A stretch of 7,304 nt of DNA from Brachyspira pilosicoli. Its GTDB lineage: Bacteria > Spirochaetota > Brachyspiria > Brachyspirales > Brachyspiraceae. The stretch is taken from assembly GCF_019402445.1 (NCBI RefSeq), contig NZ_SRZM01000180.1, forward strand, positions 1 to 7,304, read 5' to 3'. Both the position numbers and the translations under genes were made by a program. Below the pieces are notes generated by a model that worked only from the letters and a program-made list of their open reading frames with translations, ran no database searches and was not told where the DNA came from. Of this stretch, positions 1 through 5,425 are shown piece by piece (the first letter of the stretch is position 1; each line of letters opens with the position of its first letter).

Positions 1-51
1 TTGCCACAAAGAACCAAAAAGGCTGCATTTGACGAAGTCCACAGCGTGTAG
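1..51 (+). other. GC-richer edge patch, possible end of an upstream gene or dispersed repeat
   Basis: The first 60 bases contain 27 G/C (45%), clearly above the roughly 25-35% of the rest of the window. Frame 1 is open from the edge to a TAG at 49-51, giving a 16-residue tail (LPQRTKKAAFDEVHSV) in which I recognise no domain. It may be the C-terminus of a truncated gene, or part of a dispersed intergenic element. The minus strand here reads GGTTCTTTGTGGCAA, a phrase I loosely associate with Brachyspira intergenic repeats, from memory only. No function is assigned. Confidence 0.2.
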
Positions 52-62
52 CTAAAATGCAG
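23..62. repeat. Small inverted repeat (8-bp arms, 24-nt loop)
   Basis: CTGCATTT at 23-30 is perfectly complementary to AAATGCAG at 55-62. The arms span the possible upstream stop codon at 49-51. No T-run follows on either strand, so it is not a clear intrinsic terminator. Confidence 0.3.
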
Positions 63-104
63 GTATTATTTTATAGTTAATACATATTCCAACATATAGA
101 GTAA

Positions 105-136
105 AATATTTGCTAATACCATCACCCGCAAATATT
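105..136. repeat. Inverted repeat upstream of the rnr promoter (9-bp arms)
   Basis: AATATTTGC at 105-113 pairs perfectly with GCAAATATT at 128-136 around a 14-nt loop. It lies about 20 bp upstream of the -35 box of the exoribonuclease promoter, so it could be an upstream operator or the weak terminator of an upstream transcript. There is no U-tract. In such AT-rich DNA part of this symmetry may be chance. Confidence 0.3.
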
Positions 137-156
137 CAAAATTATAAAAATAATTT

Positions 157-185
157 TTGACAAAATGCAATCACTTTAGTATAAT
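157..185 (+). promoter_or_regulatory. Consensus sigma-70 promoter of the RNase R-like gene
   Basis: A perfect TTGACA (157-162) and a perfect TATAAT (180-185) are separated by 17 bp, the optimal spacing. Transcription should begin near 192, giving a leader of about 20 nt. An AGAGAG ribosome-binding site at 201-206 lies 5 nt before the ATG at 212. A fully consensus promoter suggests strong constitutive expression. Confidence 0.87.
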
Positions 186-211
186 TTATTATTATTTTTT
201 AGAGAGTATTT

Positions 212-1942
212 ATGAAAACCATAGAAGAACTTATAGCAAAATTGTCTAAAAACCAAATGGACTATAATGTATTTATAAAGTTTAATGCAAAAACACCATT
301 AGAAAAAACTTCTCTTACTAATTTGATAAGAAAAGCAATCAGTGATGGATATATACAAAAAACTGACAGTAATTTACTTAGAGTAACTAAAGCTGGTCAT
401 TTATTGATAAACCCAAATAGTGCAAATAAAGAAGCTGTAAAAACTCCTGTTCATGCTAAAAAAATAAATATTAATATAGATAATGCGAAATTAGATTCAG
501 AGATAATAGCAAATGCATATAATATTAAATTAAACTTTTCTGATGATTTATCGAATCTTGCAGAAAATATAAATAATAATGCTAATTTTAATGATATTAG
601 TGATAGAATTGATTTGAGAGATTTAAAAACTGTTACAATAGACTCAGAGCATTCAAAAGACTTAGACGATGCTTTTAGTATAGAGAAAATAGAAGATAAT
701 TATAAAGTATATGTACATATTTCTGATGTTAGCCATTTTATAGAGGCTGATTCTCCTCTTGATATAGAAGCAAAAAAAAGAGGAAACTCTACTTACTTAA
801 TAGATAAAGTATATAACATGTTTCCAGAGATTCTTTCAAATGGAATAATTTCACTCAATGAAAAAGTTGATAGATTTACTTTGAGCTTAATTTGTGTTAT
901 AGATAAAGATGGAAATATTTTAGATAGTGATGTAGTTAAAAGCATTATACATTCAGACAAAAAATTATCTTACGATTACGTAGAAGATATTATAAACAAA
1001 AAAGCTAATGATGAAGATTGGCTTATTGAGCTTATAAACAATGCTTTGGAAGTAAAAAATATATTGCATAAAAAAAGAAGCAAGGGTGTAGAGTTTGAGA
1101 ATGATGATATTAATATAGTATTAGATGATAATGGGGTTCCTATAGAGTTTTATGCAGAAGAGAAAAAGGAGTCTATGCTTATAATAGAATCTTTAATGCT
1201 TTTGGCTAATAGTGAAATAGCAAAAAAGTTAAAAGACTATGAGGGGGTAATATACCGATATCATGGTGCTCCTGATAATTATAGATTTAATAATTTTAAA
1301 ATATTAGCACATAATAAAGGCTATGAATTAAAAAAGTTAGATGAAGATAATTATGATTTAATTGACTTTTTGGAAAAGATAAAAGGAAAGTCAGAAGAGA
1401 AACTTCTTACAGGTGTTTTAATGCGTTCTATGACACCATCATCATATAGTGTAGTTAATAAAAGTCATTTCGGTTTGGGCTTTGATTATTATACTTATTT
1501 TACTTCGCCTATAAGGAGATATGTTGATTTAATAATACATAGAATTGTAAAAGATTATATCATAGACAAAAAAACATATGCTAATGATGATAACAAATAT
1601 AAGATGATAGCAGATGAATGTACTTTGCTTGACAGAACATCAAAAAAGGCAGAGAGGAATTTAAGACAAATAAAAGCGGCAAGGTATATGAAAGATAGGC
1701 TTGGAGATGAATATTACGGATTTATTAGTTTGCTTTCAAGAAACGGCATTACAGTTGAGATAGAGGGGCTTGATATAGAAGGTTTTATTGAGTCAACTTA
1801 TGTTGGTGCTAATTATAGATTTTATGAGGATATGCAAAGTATTTATATTGATAAAGTTAAGATGTATGAACTTGGGGACAGAGTTAAGATTTTTGTTGTA
1901 AAAGCAGATATATCAAGCGGTAAGATATATTTTTCTCTTTAA
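212..1942 (+). CDS. rnr: RNase R-family 3'-5' exoribonuclease, apparently lacking cold-shock domains
   Basis: This is a processive, Mg-dependent 3'-5' exoribonuclease of the RNB family, acting in cytoplasmic RNA decay. Seen in the 576 residues: an N-terminal winged helix (about 1-66, TSLTNLIRKAISDGYIQK); an RNB domain (about 132-447) beginning RIDLRDL, with the catalytic aspartates in TIDSEHSKDLDDAF (Asp144, 150, 152, 153); HFGLGFDYYTYFTSPIRRY at 419-437, carrying the conserved arginine pair; and a C-terminal S1 domain (about 498-576) ending KIYFSL. E. coli RNase R has 813 residues. Here only about 60 residues lie between winged helix and RNB, and these resemble the linker that normally follows CSD2, so CSD1 and CSD2 appear deleted. 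There is no lysine-rich tail. SPIRRYVDL has Val where the family usually has Pro. The start is fixed by the AGAGAG site and the short leader. The winged helix favours RNase R over RNase II. Confidence 0.9.
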   Translation: MKTIEELIAKLSKNQMDYNVFIKFNAKTPLEKTSLTNLIRKAISDGYIQKTDSNLLRVTKAGHLLINPNSANKEAVKTPVHAKKININIDNAKLDSEIIANAYNIKLNFSDDLSNLAENINNNANFNDISDRIDLRDLKTVTIDSEHSKDLDDAFSIEKIEDNYKVYVHISDVSHFIEADSPLDIEAKKRGNSTYLIDKVYNMFPEILSNGIISLNEKVDRFTLSLICVIDKDGNILDSDVVKSIIHSDKKLSYDYVEDIINKKANDEDWLIELINNALEVKNILHKKRSKGVEFENDDINIVLDDNGVPIEFYAEEKKESMLIIESLMLLANSEIAKKLKDYEGVIYRYHGAPDNYRFNNFKILAHNKGYELKKLDEDNYDLIDFLEKIKGKSEEKLLTGVLMRSMTPSSYSVVNKSHFGLGFDYYTYFTSPIRRYVDLIIHRIVKDYIIDKKTYANDDNKYKMIADECTLLDRTSKKAERNLRQIKAARYMKDRLGDEYYGFISLLSRNGITVEIEGLDIEGFIESTYVGANYRFYEDMQSIYIDKVKMYELGDRVKIFVVKADISSGKIYFSL

Positions 1943-1952
1943 TGAGTTTTTT

Positions 1953-1986
1953 ACCTAATAGTAACTTTATGAAGTTACTATTAGGT
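1953..1986. terminator. Strong hairpin between convergent genes, probable shared transcript end
   Basis: A perfect 15-bp stem (1953-1967 with 1972-1986) closes a 4-nt loop, 10 nt after the exoribonuclease stop and 24 nt beyond the stop of the convergent LRR lipoprotein gene. On the plus strand the T-run (2000-2005) starts 13 nt after the stem. However, a second near-copy of the 3' arm, AAGTTATTATT at 1991-2001, could replace it and would sit directly against the T-run. On the minus strand no U-tract follows. The role as terminator is inferred from position and stem stability. Confidence 0.6.
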
Positions 1987-2010
1987 TATAAAGTTATTAT
2001 TTTTTATATA

Positions 2011-3075
2011 TTAATTAATATGTTCTTCAAATTTTACATCATTCCATATTCTACTTAAAAGTAAAAAATTCTGCCATTCTTTTTTATTTCCATTTTGTAA
2101 TTTTACATTTGGAAGATATAAATACCAAATATTCTTTCCTGAACTTTCAAAAGCAGGCTGAGAGTTTACTTGTTGTATTTTATTTTTATCTGTACCTAAA
2201 TATTCTAGTTTTTCTAAATTTTTACAATTATGAAAAGCCCATTCTTTTATTTCTTTTATAGAATCTGGTATTATAACTTCAGTTAAAGAACGGCAATTTT
2301 CAAATGTTTGTCTTTCTATAGTTTCAACTTTTGTAGGAATCTTTATAGATTTTAAGCTTGTACATAATACAAAAGCCTGACGTCCTATAGTATTTATAGA
2401 ATCTGGAAGATTTATATATGTTAGAGATTGGCAATATTCAAAGGCATTATTACCTATTGAAGTTACAGAGTCTGGTATTACTATTTCTTTTAGTTTTTCA
2501 CAGTATTTAAAAGCTAAATCTGGTATTGATGTTACAGAATTTGGAATTACTATAGTTTCTAAAGATTCGTGTGAAAAAAAAGCCCATTCTCCTATTGATG
2601 TTATAGTATCTGGTATTACTATATTTGTAACATACATAGTATTTAGCATTGACATACTAAAAAAATGAGCTGGTATTTTATTATTTTTAAAATCTACTTT
2701 AGAAAAATCTGCTTTAATATTTTCTTTATAAACTTCATTTAATGCCTTTTCTAAATGATAACCCAAACTCTTTGTACCTTGATAAGAATCTTTTGTTATA
2801 GAGCCTTTAAAATATATTGTATTGTTATATTTGTTTTTTATAATGTCTTTTTTTTCTGTTAAAAAATTTTTTATATCTTCTGATGTTGTATTGTCTGATA
2901 TTTGACACATATCTTCTTCATTAGGTAGTATTTGGTTTGGTGGTGGTGTTTGTGATATAGTATTATTATTTGAATTTTCGTTGTTATCTGGTGAAGTATT
3001 TACATCTGTTGGTACTTCTTTACATGATAATATCATTAAAGCTATAATTAAAATAAATATTATAATTTTTTTCAT
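2011..3075 (-). CDS. BspA-like leucine-rich-repeat surface lipoprotein (third gene of the cluster)
   Basis: A predicted secreted lipoprotein of 354 residues. The signal peptide MKKIIIFILIIALMILSC ends in a relaxed spirochaetal lipobox (ILS-Cys18), and a low-complexity Asn/Pro/Glu linker follows (about 20-55). Residues about 60-150 form a non-repeat region shared in outline with the two neighbouring paralogues (TIYFKGSIT, VDFKNNKIP). Residues 153-290 are six repeats of exactly 23 residues, IPDSVTSIGNNAFEYCQSLT-type, with the IP prolines at 155, 178, 201, 224, 247 and 270; this is the BspA/LRR_5 family. The tail (291-354) is unique to this copy. Members in Tannerella and Treponema denticola mediate adhesion, but the ligand here is unknown. 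It starts 20 nt after the stop of the upstream paralogue, with AGAGG 10 nt before the ATG, so it is probably co-transcribed. It is the most diverged of the three. Confidence 0.85.
   Translation of the reverse strand: MKKIIIFILIIALMILSCKEVPTDVNTSPDNNENSNNNTISQTPPPNQILPNEEDMCQISDNTTSEDIKNFLTEKKDIIKNKYNNTIYFKGSITKDSYQGTKSLGYHLEKALNEVYKENIKADFSKVDFKNNKIPAHFFSMSMLNTMYVTNIVIPDTITSIGEWAFFSHESLETIVIPNSVTSIPDLAFKYCEKLKEIVIPDSVTSIGNNAFEYCQSLTYINLPDSINTIGRQAFVLCTSLKSIKIPTKVETIERQTFENCRSLTEVIIPDSIKEIKEWAFHNCKNLEKLEYLGTDKNKIQQVNSQPAFESSGKNIWYLYLPNVKLQNGNKKEWQNFLLLSRIWNDVKFEEHIN
2206..2619 (-). repeat. Six exact-period 23-codon LRR units
   Basis: The 69-bp period is visible in the DNA: related CCTATTGAtGTTACAGAaTCTGG-type phrases recur near 2453, 2522 and 2591. 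They encode the (I/V)IP-D/N-S-(V/I)-x-x-I turn of each repeat. Such in-register repeats can change in number by slippage or recombination. Confidence 0.75.
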
Positions 3076-3092
3076 TTTGCATAAACCTCTTA
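3034..3092 (-). repeat. Leader/signal-peptide cassette, copy C
   Basis: A 59-bp block covering the ribosome-binding site, start codon and first 14 signal-peptide codons of the LRR gene at 2011-3075. It differs from copy B (4074-4132) at only two adjacent positions, much closer than the mature proteins are to each other. Confidence 0.85.
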
Positions 3093-3095
3093 ATT

Positions 3096-4115
3096 TTATT
3101 GTTGTTCTATTATTTCTATAGTATCTGGTATACCAGACTTACCTTTTAATGTTTCATATTGTTTTTGGCTTCCTTGCGGTACGTAAATAGTTTTTAAAGC
3201 TGTACCATCAAAAACATAATCTCCAATAGTAGGAGGAGTTTTAGATAAAAATGTAACAGTTTCTAAAGCTTTAGCATAATAGAAAGCAAATGTTTTTATT
3301 TCTTTAACAGAAGCAGGTATTGTTATACTTTGTAATGCATAACAACTTGTAAAAATAAATTCTTCTAAAATTGTTAAATTATTAGGTAATGTTACTTTTA
3401 TTAAATTTTCACAACTTTCAAATGCGTTCTTTCCAATAGATGTTACAGAATTGGGAATAACTATAGATTCTAATTTTGATTGAGAAAAAGCGTATGCTCC
3501 TATTGTTTGTAATGTATTTGGAAATTCTAAAGTTTTCATATTAATTCTGCTAAAAGATTTATCAGATATTATTGTAAGTCCTTTTGGTATATTAACATTA
3601 GTAAGATTTGAACAGAAGAAAGCATTATTTCCTATAGTTGTGATAGTGTCTGGAAGAATTACTTTAACTATATTTTCATTAAGATTTTGACTGCCTCCTA
3701 GTATATATGGATTTAATATATTATTTGGAAAATTAACATGTTCAAAAGTTATTGTTATATTTATATCTTTTAATGATATTTCATTAATCAATCCCGCTAT
3801 AGATAATCCTTTGAGCCAATCATATTGAGTAGTTGAATTTCCTTTAAATATTAATTTATACTCCCCTTTATGGTCAGCCTCATATTTTATTAAAGCTTTT
3901 TCTATGTTTTCTGTTGTTGCTGTAGCTATATCTATACCGTATTTTTCAAGTTCTTCTGGAGTTACAGTAGAGCCTCCATTGTTTCCATTATTATTATCTC
4001 CACCTGTGTTGCCTGGGCTATTATTATCTGATGAAGTATCTACATTTGTTGAATTATTTTTACATGATAATAGCATTAAAGCTGCAATTAAAATAAATAT
4101 TATAATTTTTTTCAT
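3096..4115 (-). CDS. BspA-like leucine-rich-repeat surface lipoprotein (second gene of the cluster)
   Basis: A 339-residue predicted lipoprotein. The signal peptide ends LLS-Cys18; a Ser/Asn/Gly-rich linker spans about 20-50. A conserved pre-repeat module runs 55-150 (IEKALIKYEADHKGEYKLIFKG, then VNFPNN and YILGGSQN). BspA/LRR_5 repeats run from 153 to about 315, with turn prolines at 155, 177, 199, 221, 244, 267 and 313, so the period alternates between 22 and 23. The end (about 287-339) is TPPTIGDYVFDGTALKTIYVPQGS-type, common at the C-terminus of this family. It aligns without gaps to the gene at 4145-5158 as far as about residue 325, so the two are a recent duplication. It begins 29 nt after that gene's stop, with AGAGG 10 nt before the ATG, and has no promoter of its own that I can see. 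Surface exposure and an adhesion or host-interaction role are inferred from the family. Confidence 0.85.
   Translation of the reverse strand: MKKIIIFILIAALMLLSCKNNSTNVDTSSDNNSPGNTGGDNNNGNNGGSTVTPEELEKYGIDIATATTENIEKALIKYEADHKGEYKLIFKGNSTTQYDWLKGLSIAGLINEISLKDINITITFEHVNFPNNILNPYILGGSQNLNENIVKVILPDTITTIGNNAFFCSNLTNVNIPKGLTIISDKSFSRINMKTLEFPNTLQTIGAYAFSQSKLESIVIPNSVTSIGKNAFESCENLIKVTLPNNLTILEEFIFTSCYALQSITIPASVKEIKTFAFYYAKALETVTFLSKTPPTIGDYVFDGTALKTIYVPQGSQKQYETLKGKSGIPDTIEIIEQQ
3969..4009 (-). repeat. 41-bp perfect direct repeat, copy 1 (Asn/Gly linker)
   Basis: These 41 bases, encoding the TGGDNNNGNNGGS-like linker, are identical to 5012-5052 in the neighbouring paralogue. The flanking codons differ, so this is a short perfect tract suited to homologous exchange between the two genes. 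Confidence 0.85.
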
Positions 4116-4132
4116 TTTGCATAAACCTCTTA
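4074..4132 (-). repeat. Leader/signal-peptide cassette, copy B
   Basis: A 59-bp ribosome-binding-site plus signal-peptide block of the gene at 3096-4115. It differs from copy A (5117-5175) at one position and from copy C (3034-3092) at two. Confidence 0.85.
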
Positions 4133-4145
4133 TATTGTTGTATAT
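4114..4145. repeat. Left member of an inverted repeat flanking the first LRR gene
   Basis: This 32-nt leader segment between the second and first LRR genes reappears inverted at 5424-5454. The match has 18 identical bases, one substitution, one indel and 11 more identical bases. The two copies bracket the gene at 4145-5158 together with its promoter region. Confidence 0.7.
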
Positions 4146-5158
4146 TATTGTCCTATTATATTAACATTGTCTGGTATACCATTACCTTTTAATTGCTCAT
4201 ATAATGTTTTACTTCCTTTTGGCACATTAATAGTTTTTAAAGCTGTACCATAAAAAACATAATTTCCTATAATTGGAGGATTTGCTGATAGAAATGTAAT
4301 ATTATCTAAAGAATCGCAAGAATAAAATGCAGATTCTTTTATTTCTTCAACAGAAGCCGGTATTGTTATACTTTTTAATTTGTTGCAGTTTGCAAAAATC
4401 TCTTTTTCTAAAGAAGTTAAATTGTTAGATAATTTAACTTCTACTAAATTTGTACAACTTTCAAATGCTTGTTCTCCAATTGATGTTACAGAATCAGGTA
4501 TTACTAGATTTGTAAAAGTGCATATACGAAAGGCATACTTTCCTATAGTTGTTAATCCATTAGGTAATATAAGTTCTTCCATTTTCATTTCATAAAAAGC
4601 TCCATCTTCTATTGTTTTTAAGTTTTTAGGAATATTTACATTTGTAAGATTTCCACATATAAAAGCATCTTTTCCTATAGTTGTTATAGTATCTGGAAGG
4701 ATTACTTTTACTATATTGTAGTTATAATTTTGACTTCCGCCTAATATATAGTCGTTTAATTTATTATTTGGGAAATTAACATATTCTAAAGATACAATAA
4801 CACGGATAGTTTTTAACGATATTTCATTGAGAAAGCCTGCTATTGAGTTGCCAAAAAGCCCATTATATTGAGCAGTTGAAGTACCTTTAAATATTAATTT
4901 ATATTCTCCGCTATGGTCAGCCTCATATTTTATTAAAGCTTCTTCAATTGTTTGAGTAGTTGCACTAGCTATATCTATGGCATATTTTTCTATTTGAGGC
5001 GGAATTGTAATAGAGCCTCCATTGTTTCCATTATTATTATCTCCACCTGTGTCGCTTCCATTATTATTATCTGATGAAGTGTCTGCATTTGTTGAATTAT
5101 TTTTGCATGAGAAAACCATTAAAGCTGCAATTAAAATAAATATTATTATTTTTTTCAT
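4145..5158 (-). CDS. BspA-like leucine-rich-repeat surface lipoprotein (first gene of the cluster)
   Basis: A 337-residue predicted lipoprotein, first in the transcription unit. The signal peptide ends VFS-Cys18, with Phe in the lipobox (tolerated in spirochaetes). A Asn/Asp/Gly linker spans about 20-50. The pre-repeat module (55-150) has IEEALIKYEADHSGEYKLIF, VNFPNNKLN and YILGGSQN. LRR_5 repeats start at about 153, with turn prolines at 155, 177, 199, 221 and 267; the unit at 244 has Ser instead of Pro. A family-type C-terminus follows (NPPIIGNYVFYGTALKTINV). AGAGG lies 10 nt before the ATG. A second ATG 7 nt upstream is out of frame and would not yield a signal peptide, so 5158 is the start. 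A candidate promoter lies at 5245-5272. Likely displayed on the outer membrane; ligand unknown. The family is often multicopy and variable. Confidence 0.86.
   Translation of the reverse strand: MKKIIIFILIAALMVFSCKNNSTNADTSSDNNNGSDTGGDNNNGNNGGSITIPPQIEKYAIDIASATTQTIEEALIKYEADHSGEYKLIFKGTSTAQYNGLFGNSIAGFLNEISLKTIRVIVSLEYVNFPNNKLNDYILGGSQNYNYNIVKVILPDTITTIGKDAFICGNLTNVNIPKNLKTIEDGAFYEMKMEELILPNGLTTIGKYAFRICTFTNLVIPDSVTSIGEQAFESCTNLVEVKLSNNLTSLEKEIFANCNKLKSITIPASVEEIKESAFYSCDSLDNITFLSANPPIIGNYVFYGTALKTINVPKGSKTLYEQLKGNGIPDNVNIIGQ
5012..5052 (-). repeat. 41-bp perfect direct repeat, copy 2 (Asn/Gly linker)
   Basis: Identical to 3969-4009 over all 41 bases. The two copies are 1043 bp apart in direct orientation, so recombination between them would delete or duplicate one whole gene equivalent while leaving an in-frame chimaera. 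Confidence 0.85.
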
Positions 5159-5175
5159 TTTGCATAAACCTCTTA
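5117..5175 (-). repeat. Leader/signal-peptide cassette, copy A
   Basis: The 59-bp ribosome-binding-site plus signal-peptide block of the first LRR gene, nearly identical to copies B and C. All three include the CATAAACCTCTTA phrase (plus strand), i.e. TAAGAGGTTTATG on the coding strand. Confidence 0.85.
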
Positions 5176-5204
5176 ATATTGTTGTTTTCTATATATTTGC
5201 ATTT

Positions 5205-5217
5205 ATTGTTGTATATG
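5205..5217. repeat. Left arm of a 13-bp inverted repeat flanking the LRR promoter region
   Basis: ATTGTTGTATATG is exactly complementary to CATATACAACAAT at 5423-5435. Between the arms lie the candidate LRR promoter, the TTACATA motif array and most of the reductase terminator. The same 12-mer core also occurs at 4134-4145, so these are leader-derived copies. Confidence 0.6.
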
Positions 5218-5231
5218 AGTATATTTTTATA

Positions 5232-5251
5232 ATATCTTTTTTTAAAGATAT
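5232..5251. promoter_or_regulatory. Palindrome across the LRR -10/start region (possible operator)
   Basis: ATATCTTT (5232-5239) and AAAGATAT (5244-5251) form a perfect 8-bp inverted repeat with a 4-nt T loop. It covers the candidate -10 box and the expected transcription start of the LRR operon, the usual place for a repressor site. It could equally be a 5'-UTR hairpin or chance in AT-rich DNA. Confidence 0.35.
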
Positions 5252-5272
5252 CATTTATATATAAAAGGTCAA
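5245..5272 (-). promoter_or_regulatory. Candidate promoter of the LRR lipoprotein operon
   Basis: Read on the minus strand: -35 TTGACC (5272-5267), a 16-bp spacer, and -10 TATCTT (5250-5245) preceded by an extended-10 TG. The 12 bases AATAAATTTGAC around the -35 are shared exactly with the promoter of the reductase gene. Predicted leader about 80 nt. The imperfect -10 suggests regulated or moderate expression. Confidence 0.5.
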
Positions 5273-5277
5273 ATTTA

Positions 5278-5369
5278 TTACATAAAAAATAATGATATTT
5301 TTTAAAAATGTTACATAAAATTACATAAAAAAATCTTTTATGTATGTAAAAATGATATATTATTACATA
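5278..5369. promoter_or_regulatory. Array of TTACATAAAA-type motifs upstream of the LRR promoter
   Basis: TTACATAAAA occurs at 5278-5287, 5311-5320 and 5321-5330. An inverted copy (TTTTATGTA) lies at 5336-5344 and a partial copy (TTACATA) at 5363-5369. The copies at 5322-5330 and 5336-5344 form a 9-bp inverted repeat with a 5-nt loop. AATGATAT is also repeated at 5291-5298 and 5351-5358, and inverted at 5248-5255. Lying just upstream of the -35 box, this looks like a cluster of protein-binding sites; the factor is unknown. Confidence 0.4.
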
Positions 5370-5393
5370 TAGTAACAATAATTTTTGAATATG

Positions 5394-5425
5394 CAAAAAA
5401 ATGAGAGGCCAGAACAGCCTCCCAT
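5394..5425 (-). terminator. Intrinsic terminator of the reductase gene
   Basis: On the minus strand GGGAGGC and GCCTCTC (5423-5417 and 5409-5403, one G-U pair) form a stem with a 7-nt loop, extended by two A-T pairs, and a T-run follows (5401-5395). This is a textbook rho-independent terminator 19 nt past the stop at 5444. It insulates the downstream LRR operon from reductase transcription. Confidence 0.88.

Noticed and set aside
772..779. A8 tract inside the RNase R-like gene as a frameshift site
   Set aside because: The frame is intact and encodes conserved RNB residues (IEAKKRGNS); homopolymers of this length are expected here.
3904..5264. Plus-strand open frames at 3904-4164, 4380-4595 and 5022-5264
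   Set aside because: They lie antisense to the LRR genes, or run out into their leaders, without ribosome-binding sites, and two contain the antisense of the same linker/signal-peptide DNA, which explains their mutual similarity.
5278..5369. Possible CRISPR array
   Set aside because: The repeated motif is about 10 bp, spacing is irregular, copies occur in both orientations, and there are no cas genes.
5097..5396. Open minus-strand frame of 99 codons overlapping the start of the first LRR gene
   Set aside because: Composition is Tyr/Lys/Asn/Ile-rich as expected from AT-rich non-coding DNA. It runs through the promoter, motif array and leader, has no ribosome-binding site and ends inside the LRR gene in another frame.
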